A stretch of DNA of 64,000 nt, taken from positions 2,170,001-2,234,000 of the forward strand of contig NZ_VOQS01000005.1 of assembly GCF_007995085.1 (NCBI RefSeq), given 5' to 3'. The position numbers and the translations under genes were made by a program. The notes beneath the pieces are model-generated. The model was not told the origin of the DNA. It made no database searches and saw only the letters and a list, made by a program, of their open reading frames with translations. Positions within the stretch are counted from its first letter, which is position 1. Every line of letters begins with the position of its first letter. Of the stretch, positions 54,431 to 62,662 are shown in pieces. Origin of the DNA: Paraburkholderia azotifigens. GTDB taxonomy: Bacteria; Pseudomonadota; Gammaproteobacteria; Burkholderiales; Burkholderiaceae.

Positions 54431-55615
54431 TCAGAAGGCGTGCGAATGGATGAGCGGGTACACAACAAGACCGATGAGCGCAGCGGCGATGACGATGACG
54501 GGCTCCTGCAGCTTCTTGAGACGCCATAGCAGCAGCGCGGTCGCGACCGCCAGCAGAACAGTCGGCCAGTCGACGATCGAACGCCGCGCGATGACGATCA
54601 CCGAGCCGGTAATCGCGCCAACAGCGGCGGCCGTGATACCGTCGACGAACGCCTTGACGGCGGGCAGCTTGCCGTACTTCCTGAAGTACGGCGCAGGCAG
54701 CACCGTGAACAGATAGCAAGGGAGGAAGGTACCGAGCGCCGCCACGCAGGCGCCCGCGAAACCTGCGACCAGGTAGCCGATGAAGCCCACCGTGATCACG
54801 ACAGGACCTGGCGTGATCATCGCGACGGCGACGGCATCGACGAACTGTCTGTCGTTGAGCCAGTGATGTTCGGTGACGACTCCGCCGTAAAGAAACGGCA
54901 CGATCGCAAGCCCGGAGCCGAACACGAACGCGCCGGCTTTCGCGAAGAACAGCCCGATCTGGCCGAGTAGCGGCCAGTCAAAGCCGCTGAGGACACCACT
55001 CGCGAGCGGTAACTGCGCCGCTGCCGCCGCGTTCAGTCCGCCTTTGCTTAGCCACTTTGGCGGAGCCACGACGAACCAGTTAATCAGGCCGCCCGCAATG
55101 AAGAGCCAGGCGATTTCGGATTCGGTGATGACGGTTGTGGCTGCGAGCGTCAGGTAGATCGCCCAAAGAAGGCGGTTCCTTCCGAGTGTTCTCGTCGTGA
55201 GCTTGTATGCGCTCATCGCGATGATTCCGACCACGGCTGCACCGACGCCATAAAAGGCCGCCTGCATCCACGACAACCCGCCGAAGTGGGCGTAAGCCCA
55301 GCCGAGACCCACCACCATCAGGAACGACGGGAATACGAACGCGATACCGGCTAGCGTCGCGCCGATGAGGTGATAGTGCACGTGACCCATATAGATGCCG
55401 AGCTGTGCCGCCAGCGGGCCGGGCATCATCTGTGCGAGTGCCAGCCCCTCGCGATAGTCTGATTCGCTGATCCAGCCGCGCTGTTCGACCAGATCGCGAT
55501 GCATGTAGCCGACGAGCGCCACAGGGCCGCCGAATCCGAACGTGCCGAGACGCAGCATGTACAGAACGAGCTGGGCCAGCGTGTAGCCAGGTGCCGTCAT
55601 TGTCGTCGCGCTCAC
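54431..55615 (-). CDS. chrA: Chromate transporter ChrA
   Basis: A 394-residue chromate efflux protein of the long (two-domain) CHR family. It starts at GTG 55615, which overlaps the corrected chrB stop (GTGA). Each half shows the family motif: FGFGGPVALVGYMHRDLVE with LAQMMPGPLAAQLGIYMG, and VFGSGLAIVPFLYGGVV with AVAMITPGPVVITVGFIGYL. It exports chromate and is co-transcribed with chrB. Confidence 0.92.
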   Translation of the reverse strand: MSATTMTAPGYTLAQLVLYMLRLGTFGFGGPVALVGYMHRDLVEQRGWISESDYREGLALAQMMPGPLAAQLGIYMGHVHYHLIGATLAGIAFVFPSFLMVVGLGWAYAHFGGLSWMQAAFYGVGAAVVGIIAMSAYKLTTRTLGRNRLLWAIYLTLAATTVITESEIAWLFIAGGLINWFVVAPPKWLSKGGLNAAAAAQLPLASGVLSGFDWPLLGQIGLFFAKAGAFVFGSGLAIVPFLYGGVVTEHHWLNDRQFVDAVAVAMITPGPVVITVGFIGYLVAGFAGACVAALGTFLPCYLFTVLPAPYFRKYGKLPAVKAFVDGITAAAVGAITGSVIVIARRSIVDWPTVLLAVATALLLWRLKKLQEPVIVIAAALIGLVVYPLIHSHAF

Positions 55616-56591
55616 GAGCGCCCCCTGCGTCCCGGCTTTTTACAGCCGACGCGAAGTGCGTGTAGAGCGAATCGAGCACACGCCCCATTTCGTCGAGCAG
55701 TTGATCGTCATCTGTTGCGCGCTCCCTTGCCCCAGCCATTACTGCTTCGAAGCCGATCGCCTCAGGCACCGAGGCGCCGCCCACATCGAGCGCATGGACC
55801 ATCTCGCCCAGTCGAAGCAACGCGGCATCCTTGTCGAGACCGAAACTCGCGACCAGCACCTCGAACGTCACGCGTTCGCCGACGTGAGTGAAGGCCGCAC
55901 CGTCAAAATCGAAGCCGAGCGCGTTAGCCGGACAGGCGCCGGGTGATTTGAGCCAGATGAAGCGCGCATCGCGATCGATGAAGCGTCGGATCAGCCAGGC
56001 GCTCGCGACACGATCGACCCACATGTGCTGGCGGGTCGCCCACGTGCGCCCCTGATAATCCTTGACCGACAGGCTGCGAATGGGAAGTTCAGCGGAATGC
56101 GGTTCACCCGGTGACAGCACCGTGTCGACCAGCCCGATGAAGTCCTGCCACGCGGCCTCGGCGCGCGTCGCGGCGTCGCCCGGAAAGTAGTCGATCGCAA
56201 CGACGCTCTCATAGTCCTTGCGCAGCTTCCTGAGAAGCTTTGTCAGTTCGGCGGCCGACTGGCCCGACACCGTCTTTCGCGCCTCCTTCAGCGTGCGCAT
56301 GAACTCCGCGTGGTCGTCACTGCGGTCGAAGAGCGTCCGGAATTCCTCGTCCTGCGTGGCGTCGATGCTCGGCGCACGAAGCAGATGCGCGGTGCCACCG
56401 CTTTCCGCGATGGCGCCCGCCAGTTCGCGCAGCATCTGCTCGCGTTCTTCGGTGTGGGGTAGCAGGTAGATGCCGTCGCGCAGGACAGCGCACCCCTTCG
56501 CCTTCAGCGTGCGCCAGAAGCGCATGCGGGCGGTGGCGTTTTCAGTCGGCAGGGTCAGCACGAGCAGCGACCAGATCGTTGGCGTTTTCAT
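55612..56591 (-). CDS. chrB: Chromate resistance regulator ChrB (one-base frameshift near the end)
   Basis: About 326 residues. MKTPTIWSLLVLTLPTENAT, RMRFWRTLKAKGCAVLRDGI and LLPHTEEREQMLRELA form the N-terminal part, and RTWATRQHMWVDRVASAWLI with ALDVGGASVPEAIGFE the ChrB C-terminal domain. At T5 (55637-55641 plus strand) one base appears missing. As read the frame runs on across chrA to 55080; restoring one A gives KKPGRRGRS and a TGA overlapping the chrA GTG, the normal coupling. It probably senses chromate and represses its own operon through the palindromes at its start. Confidence 0.8.
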
Positions 56592-56626
56592 GTAGCGTAA
56601 ACTACACCGATGTAGCTGAATCTACA
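56591..56626 (-). promoter_or_regulatory. Tandem ChrB operators and overlapping promoter
   Basis: TGTAGCGTAAACTACA (56591-56606) and TGTAGCTGAATCTACA (56611-56626) are two copies of TGTAG-N6-CTACA exactly 20 bases apart. On the minus strand a TTGTAG -35 and a TAGTTT -10, 17 bases apart, lie inside them, placing the start of transcription almost at the chrB ATG, so the mRNA may be leaderless. A bound repressor would block the promoter fully. Confidence 0.65.
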
Positions 56627-56673
56627 ATGTGTGATTTGGGTTCGCGGTTGGGCGTAGTTCCAAGGAGGCGTGG

Positions 56674-56696
56674 TAGGATACCCCCCACCCTATAGC
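56674..56696 (+). promoter_or_regulatory. Candidate DmeR/RcnR operator
   Basis: ATACCCCCCACCC flanked by A/T-rich ends lies 15-30 bases before the dmeR start. RcnR/DmeR proteins bind G/C tracts framed by short inverted repeats, so this is a likely autoregulatory site. Confidence 0.45.
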
Positions 56697-56706
56697 GGAG
56701 TTTCCC

Positions 56707-56985
56707 GTGAGCCATACCATTCGCGACAAGCAGAAGCTGCTCAATCGCGTGCGCCGCATCAAGGGGCAGGTCGAAGCCATCGAGCGCGCACTTGAGGACG
56801 AGCGCGGCTGCAATGACGTGCTGCAACTCATCACGAGTTGCCGCGGCGCGATGAATGGCTTGCTGGCCGTCGTGCTGGAAGACCATATACGCACGCATCT
56901 GGTCGATGCCGAACACGAGCATGCTCACGATGAAGGAAGTGCGACCGAGCAACTGATCGAAGTAGTCCACAGCTACTTCAAGTGA
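56707..56985 (+). CDS. dmeR: Co/Ni-responsive repressor of the CsoR/RcnR family
   Basis: A 92-residue all-helical repressor starting at GTG 56707. The metal ligands of E. coli RcnR are conserved at the same positions: His3 (MSHTIRD), Cys35 (ERGCNDV), His60 and His64 (EDHIRTH). This indicates Ni/Co sensing rather than copper, which would need the CsoR Cys-His-Cys set. A His-rich tail segment (EHEHAHDE) may add affinity. It lies 27 bases before dmeF and very likely represses it. Confidence 0.9.
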   Translation: MSHTIRDKQKLLNRVRRIKGQVEAIERALEDERGCNDVLQLITSCRGAMNGLLAVVLEDHIRTHLVDAEHEHAHDEGSATEQLIEVVHSYFK

Positions 56986-57012
56986 TACCGAACCTGTAGA
57001 GCGGAAGTTGAA

Positions 57013-58302
57013 ATGAGTGACTGGAAAGATGCCGCGTTCGGCGTGAGGCATGACCACATATTCCTGGGCGATGCCCACGAACAGAATGAACGCAGGACAT
57101 GGGCGGTCATCGTGCTATGTGGCGTAATGATGGTGGCTGAAATCACAGGTGGCAGCCTGTTTGGATCGATCGCGCTGGTCGCCGACGGACTGCACATGTC
57201 GACACATGCGGGTGCGATGCTGATCGCGGCACTTGCGTACACCTATGCCCGAAAACATGCGAGAGATTCGCGCTTTGTGTTCGGCACCGGTAAGCTGGGC
57301 GACCTTGCGGGCTTCACCAGCGCCATCGTGCTGGTCATGATTGCACTGTTGATCGGTTACGAGGCCGTATCGCGATTCCTCGCGCCCGTGCCCATCGACT
57401 TTGGTCAGGCGATTCCTATCGCCGTGCTTGGACTGGTGGTCAATCTCGTGAGTGTCTGGCTGTTGAGCGGCAATCACCACGGCCACAGTCATGGTCACGG
57501 GCATAGCCATGGTGATGATCACGGTCATGAAGACGAACACGGTCACGAGGACGAGGTGCATCGCATCTCTGACAGCGCTGGCGAATTTGCCCTGTCAGTC
57601 TTCGAAGACGGTGTTCCGCCGGTCTTCCGCATCACACCCGAAACGGCTTACTCGAAAGTGGACGCCGATGCGGTTTCGATCACGACAGTTCGCCCCGACG
57701 GCACGCGCCAGATCTTCAGGTTTGCCGATCGCGATGACTATCTGGAGTCGGTGGACGAGATACCCGAGCCGCACGCATTCGTTGCAGTAGTCCGCCTGCC
57801 CAACGGAGAACATCAGATCGAATTCGAGGAACGCAATCACGACCACAAGAATGCAAAATACGCCGCAAATCGTGACCACAACATCCGCTCGGCCTACGTT
57901 CACGTCATTGCCGACGCCGCGGTTTCTGTTTTGACGATTATCGGCCTCCTGCTGGCACGTGCGTTTGGCTGGGTCTGGATGGACCCGCTTGCAGGGATAG
58001 TCGGCGCGCTGGTGATTGCGAACTGGTCGTGGGGATTGATGCGCGATACAGGCGGCATTCTGCTCGACATGAATCTCGATAAGCGCATGGTCGAAAACGT
58101 CCGTCATGTCGTTGAAGACAATGGCGACACCGTGCTCGACCTTCATGTCTGGCGCGTCGGTCCCGGGCACATGAGCGCGATCGTGTCAGTGGCTACCCGT
58201 GAAGCGCGGCGCAACTCGCGCTTCTACCGCGCGGCTCTCAAGCGGTTCAGGGGGCTGTCACATGTGACGGTCGAAGTGAATTCGACGCCATCCGGAGTTT
58301 GA
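57013..58302 (+). CDS. dmeF: Cation diffusion facilitator DmeF (Co/Ni efflux)
   Basis: A 429-residue CDF transporter. The TM2 metal site is ADGLHMSTHAGAM, in which His replaces the usual Asp (H-x3-H), the signature of DmeF-type Co/Ni exporters. TM5 has HVIADAAVSVL (H-x3-D). Between TM4 and TM5 is a loop of about 130 residues that begins with a His/Gly/Asp-rich stretch (HHGHSHGHGHSHGDDHGHED) and then a folded-looking insert. The C-terminal cytoplasmic domain ends HVTVEVNSTP. Confidence 0.9.
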   Translation: MSDWKDAAFGVRHDHIFLGDAHEQNERRTWAVIVLCGVMMVAEITGGSLFGSIALVADGLHMSTHAGAMLIAALAYTYARKHARDSRFVFGTGKLGDLAGFTSAIVLVMIALLIGYEAVSRFLAPVPIDFGQAIPIAVLGLVVNLVSVWLLSGNHHGHSHGHGHSHGDDHGHEDEHGHEDEVHRISDSAGEFALSVFEDGVPPVFRITPETAYSKVDADAVSITTVRPDGTRQIFRFADRDDYLESVDEIPEPHAFVAVVRLPNGEHQIEFEERNHDHKNAKYAANRDHNIRSAYVHVIADAAVSVLTIIGLLLARAFGWVWMDPLAGIVGALVIANWSWGLMRDTGGILLDMNLDKRMVENVRHVVEDNGDTVLDLHVWRVGPGHMSAIVSVATREARRNSRFYRAALKRFRGLSHVTVEVNSTPSGV

Positions 58303-58305
58303 CTG

Positions 58306-58491
58306 ATGACGGTCAAATCGCCTTGTATTGATGTGTGTGCGATCGACGGCAAGACCGGATTCTGCACCGGCTGCTTTCGGACGCGAGAGGAAATCCGGGA
58401 CTGGAAGAAAATGACCGACCATCGGCGTCATGAGATTCTCAACGAGAAGTCCCGGCGACAGGCCAAGGTAAAACGCGAGCCGCAGATTTAA
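58306..58491 (+). CDS. DUF1289 protein
   Basis: A 61-residue protein starting four bases after dmeF. SPCIDVCAIDGKTGFCTGCF and RTREEIRDW are the four-Cys DUF1289 motif, probably a small metal-binding domain. It is co-transcribed with dmeF. The function is unknown. Confidence 0.85.
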   Translation: MTVKSPCIDVCAIDGKTGFCTGCFRTREEIRDWKKMTDHRRHEILNEKSRRQAKVKREPQI

Positions 58492-58711
58492 ATGGTGGAA
58501 AGCTGAAGAGGTAGGGCTGTTGTCTGCCGCCGCGCCGAGGTCCGCTCAACGACTGAAACCGGTCGTAGTTCGACGACGGCCTCGTCGATACGCATACGAA
58601 GCTCGTCCTGTTTCGTAAGTGTCATGGCCCAAACGAAATCGGCAATGCTGTGGCTGATACTCGCTACGCTCGCGGTCGAGCGGCGACATGAAATGCGGTT
58701 TTTCCAGACGC

Positions 58712-59165
58712 TCAGCGTCGGCGGACTTTCCAGCGGAGCAGTCGCAACGCATTAGCCGTTACGAGTACAGTCGCGCCGGTGTCCGCCAGGATGGCCACCA
58801 TAGGGGTGGTGACGCCAAGCAGCGTTGTGCAGAGGAATATTGCTTTCAGCCCAAGAGCGAGCGCAATGTTCTGCCTAATGTTCATCAGCGTCGCCTTCGA
58901 TCCTGCGACCAGTTCCGCGACTCCCGATACTTCGTTACGCATGAGCGCGGCGTCTGCGGTTTCGAGTGCGACGTCGGTGCTGCCGCCCATTGCGATGCCG
59001 ACTGATGATGCCGCTAGCGCCGGCGCGTCGTTGATGCCATCGCCGACCATCGCAACGGGCCCTTGCACGCGCAACGCCGCAATTGCTGCCAGCTTGGCGT
59101 CGGGCAACAGCTCTGAGACAGGACGCAAGCCAAGCGTCTTGCCGATCGCGTCGGCGGTGCGCCAC
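58712..59165 (-). pseudogene. Heavy-metal P1B-type ATPase, C-terminal remnant
   Basis: RTADAIGKTLGLRPVSELLP, VAMVGDGINDAPALA, SVGIAMGGSTDVALETADAA and two final TM helices (ALALGLKAIFLCTTLLG, MVAILADTGATVLV) are the end of a ZntA/CadA-like pump. The whole N-terminal metal-binding, TM and phosphorylation (DKTGT) part is absent. The upstream frame is unrelated, so it cannot work. The TM8-type Asp of Zn/Cd pumps is in ADTGATV. Confidence 0.8.
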
Positions 59166-59337
59166 GGATCATCGAAGCGTTGTCGCCGCATGCCACTTCT
59201 TCGGACATTACGTAGCCGAAACGACATCGGGCAACTGAGTTGGCCGGTAGCCGTTCTTTATGCCTGACGCTATTGCAGGCCGTTTCAGATACAGATTTTC
59301 CGGAACGCGATAAAATGCGCGCACTACAATCGCGATC

Positions 59338-59694
59338 ATGAAATTCCTTCGGACGATCTTCATCCTGTTGCTTTGCGCGGTGCTGCCCATCAGTGGGCTG
59401 GCAGCCAGCGGCATGGCCGGGGTTTGTCCGATGCAACAGACAATGGCAATGGACGACGGCATGTCCGCCGCCATGCCCGGCTGTGACTCGATGAAATCGA
59501 CCTCGACCGACAAGGCAAAGGGCGGCTTCTGCAAGGTGACGGCCCAGTGCCAGTTCGGCAGTTTGTACCATCCCGCAGTAACCGCGACCATCAGCCACCC
59601 AGCCTCGGTGGGAAGTCGCGTTGTTTTCCACTACGCGCAGTCGCTCACCGTCCGTGAACCGGGCGGGCTGTGGCGGCCTCCCCGCGCAATCTGA
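59338..59694 (+). CDS. Small exported Met/Cys-rich protein before the cus operon
   Basis: A 118-residue protein with a signal peptide (MKFLRTIFILLLCAVLPISG, cleavage near LAASG). The mature part is rich in Met and Cys (CPMQQTMAMDDGMSAAMPGC, DSM) and could bind Cu(I). Proteins like this often sit just upstream of RND metal-efflux genes. The ribosome binding site is unclear. Confidence 0.6.
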   Translation: MKFLRTIFILLLCAVLPISGLAASGMAGVCPMQQTMAMDDGMSAAMPGCDSMKSTSTDKAKGGFCKVTAQCQFGSLYHPAVTATISHPASVGSRVVFHYAQSLTVREPGGLWRPPRAI

Positions 59695-59710
59695 TCCCTC
59701 GCTGACTGGT

Positions 59711-59749
59711 TCACCGCGTCTGCGGTGAGGTCGTCCTGCGTTCAGGACG
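59711..59749 (+). other. Two tandem tetraloop hairpins in the cus leader
   Basis: TCACCGC-GTCT-GCGGTGA (59711-59728) and CGTCCTG-CGTT-CAGGACG (59732-59749) are two perfect 7-bp stems with four-base loops, three bases apart. They lie between the small exported gene and the cusC-like gene. There is no T-tract; they may be an RNA control or processing element. Confidence 0.5.
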
Positions 59750-59798
59750 TGGATTCCCATGGGTCTTCCCTTTGGGCTTCCGCCGTTGGGGTTAAGAC

Positions 59799-61097
59799 AT
59801 GCAAACCAACATTATCTGCACGCCACTGTGCTGGCGTGCACCACTGCGCGCGCATTCACTTGTCGCTGCGCTGATATTCGCGAGCGCCGCCGCGCATCCA
59901 CAGAATGCGCCTCTCACGCTTGAGGCGGCGTTGCAGTCTGCGACCGATCGGTCGGCCGCGATGCAGGCCGCCCAGGCATCGGAGCGCGCCAGTTCGGAAG
60001 CCGCTGTTAAAGCAGGACAACTGCCGGACCCGACGCTCAAGGCAGGTATCGACAACCTGCCCGTCACCGGGCCACAGAAATACACGATTGGCCAGGACTT
60101 CATGACGATGCGGCGCATCGGCATCGAACAGGAATGGGTCTCGGGCGAGAAGCGACAACTGCGCTCGACACTGGCCAACCAGATGGTCGGGCGTGAGCAC
60201 GATGGCTATCTTCTACAACTCGCCAACGTCCGGCAGCAAACAGCAGGGGCATGGCTGAACGCTGTCTACGCGAAGAAGGCCGTGTCGCTGCAGCAGGAGC
60301 TGCTGGACCACATGAACCATGAGCTCGCCGCGACGAAAGCCTCATACCGGGGCGCGAAGGCGACGGCCGCAGATGTCGTGCAGGGTCAGGCGATGCTCGC
60401 GCAGACGCAGGACCAGGTTCTCAAGGCCGGGCAGACCTACAGGACTGCTCTCATTTCGCTTTCGCGCTGGACCGCGACGCCCGTTTCCGACGTCACGGGC
60501 GAGCCGCCTGCGCCGGAGTCTTTCGTGTCGTCGTTGCCGCCTGAGGAGCTAAAGCAAGTCCAGCCTACGCTGGTGGCAGCGGCTGACGACATCGCTGTCG
60601 CCGATGCCGACACGGCGGTCGCGAACAGCGAACGTAGTCCCAACTGGACGTGGGAAGTGGCGTACCAGCAACGCGGTGGTGCGTACTCGAACATGGTGTC
60701 GGTTGGCGTGAGCATCCCGCTGCCCATCAACCGCAAGAACCGTCAGAACCGGGATGCCGCAGAGAAGGCGGAACTCGCCACCAGGGCGCGTCTGCTGTAC
60801 GAGGACACACAGCGACGGGTTGAAGCCGACATTCAGGCGCAGTCCGCCACGCTCGCTAGTGGCCGGGAGCGCATCGCGAATTTGAGCCAGTCGCTCATGC
60901 CCGCCGCAGATCAGCGCGTGCAGCTTGCGAACGCTGCCTATCGCTCAGGGACAGGTTCGCTTGCCGATACGTTCGCAGCGCGTCGCGCGCAGCTTGATGC
61001 GCAACTTCAGGTGCTCGACCTCAAACGCGAGGTGTCCCAGACCTGGGCCCAACTCGAATACCAGGTCGTGCCATCGACGATGGCCGCTGGCCAGTGA
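59799..61097 (+). CDS. cusC: Outer-membrane efflux channel (CusC/CzcC type)
   Basis: A 432-residue TolC-family channel with a signal peptide (ALIFASAAAHPQ). The long helical hairpins include LEAALQSATDRSAAMQAAQA, LPDPTLKAGIDNLPV and the second repeat YRSGTGSLADTFAARRAQLD. It forms the outer-membrane exit of the tripartite pump with CusB and CusA. It is first of three tightly spaced genes. Confidence 0.85.
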   Translation: MQTNIICTPLCWRAPLRAHSLVAALIFASAAAHPQNAPLTLEAALQSATDRSAAMQAAQASERASSEAAVKAGQLPDPTLKAGIDNLPVTGPQKYTIGQDFMTMRRIGIEQEWVSGEKRQLRSTLANQMVGREHDGYLLQLANVRQQTAGAWLNAVYAKKAVSLQQELLDHMNHELAATKASYRGAKATAADVVQGQAMLAQTQDQVLKAGQTYRTALISLSRWTATPVSDVTGEPPAPESFVSSLPPEELKQVQPTLVAAADDIAVADADTAVANSERSPNWTWEVAYQQRGGAYSNMVSVGVSIPLPINRKNRQNRDAAEKAELATRARLLYEDTQRRVEADIQAQSATLASGRERIANLSQSLMPAADQRVQLANAAYRSGTGSLADTFAARRAQLDAQLQVLDLKREVSQTWAQLEYQVVPSTMAAGQ

Positions 61098-61108
61098 AGG
61101 AGAAAACG

Positions 61109-62662
61109 ATGATGAATAAACCACTGGTTCGCGCGGTTCTACTGGTATTCGCCGGCGCGGCCCTGCTTGGCGCAGGCTACTTCGCGGGCACACGTCACGC
61201 TGCGACGAAGGAAATGGGTGCATCCGTCAATGGCGCTGCTGCCATTTCAACGGGCGACAAGGTCGACCCGAAGACTGGCAAGAAAGTGCTCTACTGGCAC
61301 GACCCGATGGTGCCTGCACAGCATTTCGACAAGCCCGGCAAGTCTCCCTTCATGGATATGCAGCTGGAGCCCGTCTACGCGGACGAAGGCGGAAGTGCAA
61401 CGGGCATCAGGATTGACCCGGGTCTGCAGCAGAACCTCGGCATCCGCTATGCGACCGTGCGTCGGCAGGACACCTCGGATGGGTTCGACGCGGTCGGCAC
61501 CACGCAGTTCGACGAATCGCAGGCTGACGTCGTGCAGTCTCGCGTGATGGGCTATATCGACCATCTGTACGCCAGCGCCCCGATGCAGCGGATTAGCAAG
61601 GGGGCACCGATAGCGTCGCTGTTTGTGCCCGACTGGCTCGCGGCGCAGGAAGAGTATCTGTCGCTCAAGCGTGGCGGGATGGACATGGGTCTGCTGGAGG
61701 CGTCGCGTGCACGGATGCGTGCGCTCTCGATTCCTGACGGGCTCATCGCCAGCCTGGACCGAACCGGGAAGGTTCAGACACACGTCGTTCTCTCGTCGCC
61801 CGAAACGGGCGTCGTGAGCGAACTGAATGTGCGGGACGGCGCGCAGGTTACGCCCGGTCAGACGCTTGCGAAGGTTGCGGGTCTCTCGAAGCTCTGGCTC
61901 ATCGTCGAGATTCCGGAAGCGCTCGCGCTAAGCGTGCAGCCCGGCATGACGGTGGATGCCACGTTCTCCGGCGACCCGACGCAGCACTTCAGCGGGAAGA
62001 TTCGCGAAATCCTGCCGGGCATCAGCACGACCAGCCGAACGCTTCAGGCACGGCTCGAAATCGACAACGCTGCGCTGAAGCTGACGCCAGGCATGTTGAT
62101 GCGCGTGCGCGTTGGCGGCGAGAAGTCGGTTTCGCGGCTGCTGGTGCCCTCGGAGGCGGTCATCACGACAGGCAAGCGCTCGGTGGTCATCGTGAAGAAC
62201 GCGGATGGCCGCCTGCAACCCGTGGCGGTTACGGTCGGCAACGAAGTGGGCAATGAAACCGAGGCGCTCAGCGGCCTGAACGATGGCGAGACGGTCGTCG
62301 CGTCCGGCCAGTTCCTCATCGATTCAGAAGCCAGTCTGAAATCGGTCCTGCCACGGCTCGAAGGCAGTACGGGCGCAGGGGCAGCTACTGAGGCAGCAGC
62401 GTCCGCGCCCGCTGCCGCTGCCGCTGCGACTGCGAGCTACGAGACAACGGGCAAGGTCGAACACGTGACGGGCAAGGACATCACTTTCTCGCATCAGCCC
62501 GTGCCGGCTCTGGGCTGGCCCGCGATGACGATGACGTTCAGCAAGCCTGCGTCCGATGCCTTTCCGGATGTAAAGCCTGGCCAGACCGTCCACTTCGTCT
62601 TCAAGCAATCCGATGACGGTTACCAGGTGACGAAGGTTGAGCCGGCAGGAGGCCAGAAATGA
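61109..62662 (+). CDS. cusB: RND periplasmic adaptor CusB with fused CusF domain
   Basis: A 517-residue protein (ATG 61109, AAGGAG upstream). It has an N-terminal membrane anchor, then a heavy-metal-binding domain ([29 protein letters not shown]), the usual barrel-sandwich and beta-barrel domains ([20 protein letters not shown]), and an Ala-rich linker (about 430-445). The C-terminal 65 residues are CusF-like: His, Trp, Met and Met in [17 protein letters not shown] have the exact His36/Trp44/Met47/Met49 spacing of CusF, which binds Cu(I)/Ag(I). This indicates copper/silver export. The stop overlaps the cusA start (ATGA). Confidence 0.92.
   Translation: MMNKPLVRAVLLVFAGAALLGAGYFAGTRHAATKEMGASVNGAAAISTGDKVDPKTGKKVLYWHDPMVPAQHFDKPGKSPFMDMQLEPVYADEGGSATGIRIDPGLQQNLGIRYATVRRQDTSDGFDAVGTTQFDESQADVVQSRVMGYIDHLYASAPMQRISKGAPIASLFVPDWLAAQEEYLSLKRGGMDMGLLEASRARMRALSIPDGLIASLDRTGKVQTHVVLSSPETGVVSELNVRDGAQVTPGQTLAKVAGLSKLWLIVEIPEALALSVQPGMTVDATFSGDPTQHFSGKIREILPGISTTSRTLQARLEIDNAALKLTPGMLMRVRVGGEKSVSRLLVPSEAVITTGKRSVVIVKNADGRLQPVAVTVGNEVGNETEALSGLNDGETVVASGQFLIDSEASLKSVLPRLEGSTGAGAATEAAASAPAAAAAATASYETTGKVEHVTGKDITFSHQPVPALGWPAMTMTFSKPASDAFPDVKPGQTVHFVFKQSDDGYQVTKVEPAGGQK

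Noticed and set aside
55080..55611. Extension of the chrB frame to a 503-residue protein
   Set aside because: The extra 180 residues are the out-of-frame reading of chrA; a one-base correction at T5 gives a normal chrB stop overlapping the chrA start.
56602..57078. 158-residue minus-strand frame
   Set aside because: Antisense to dmeR, which keeps all metal ligands.
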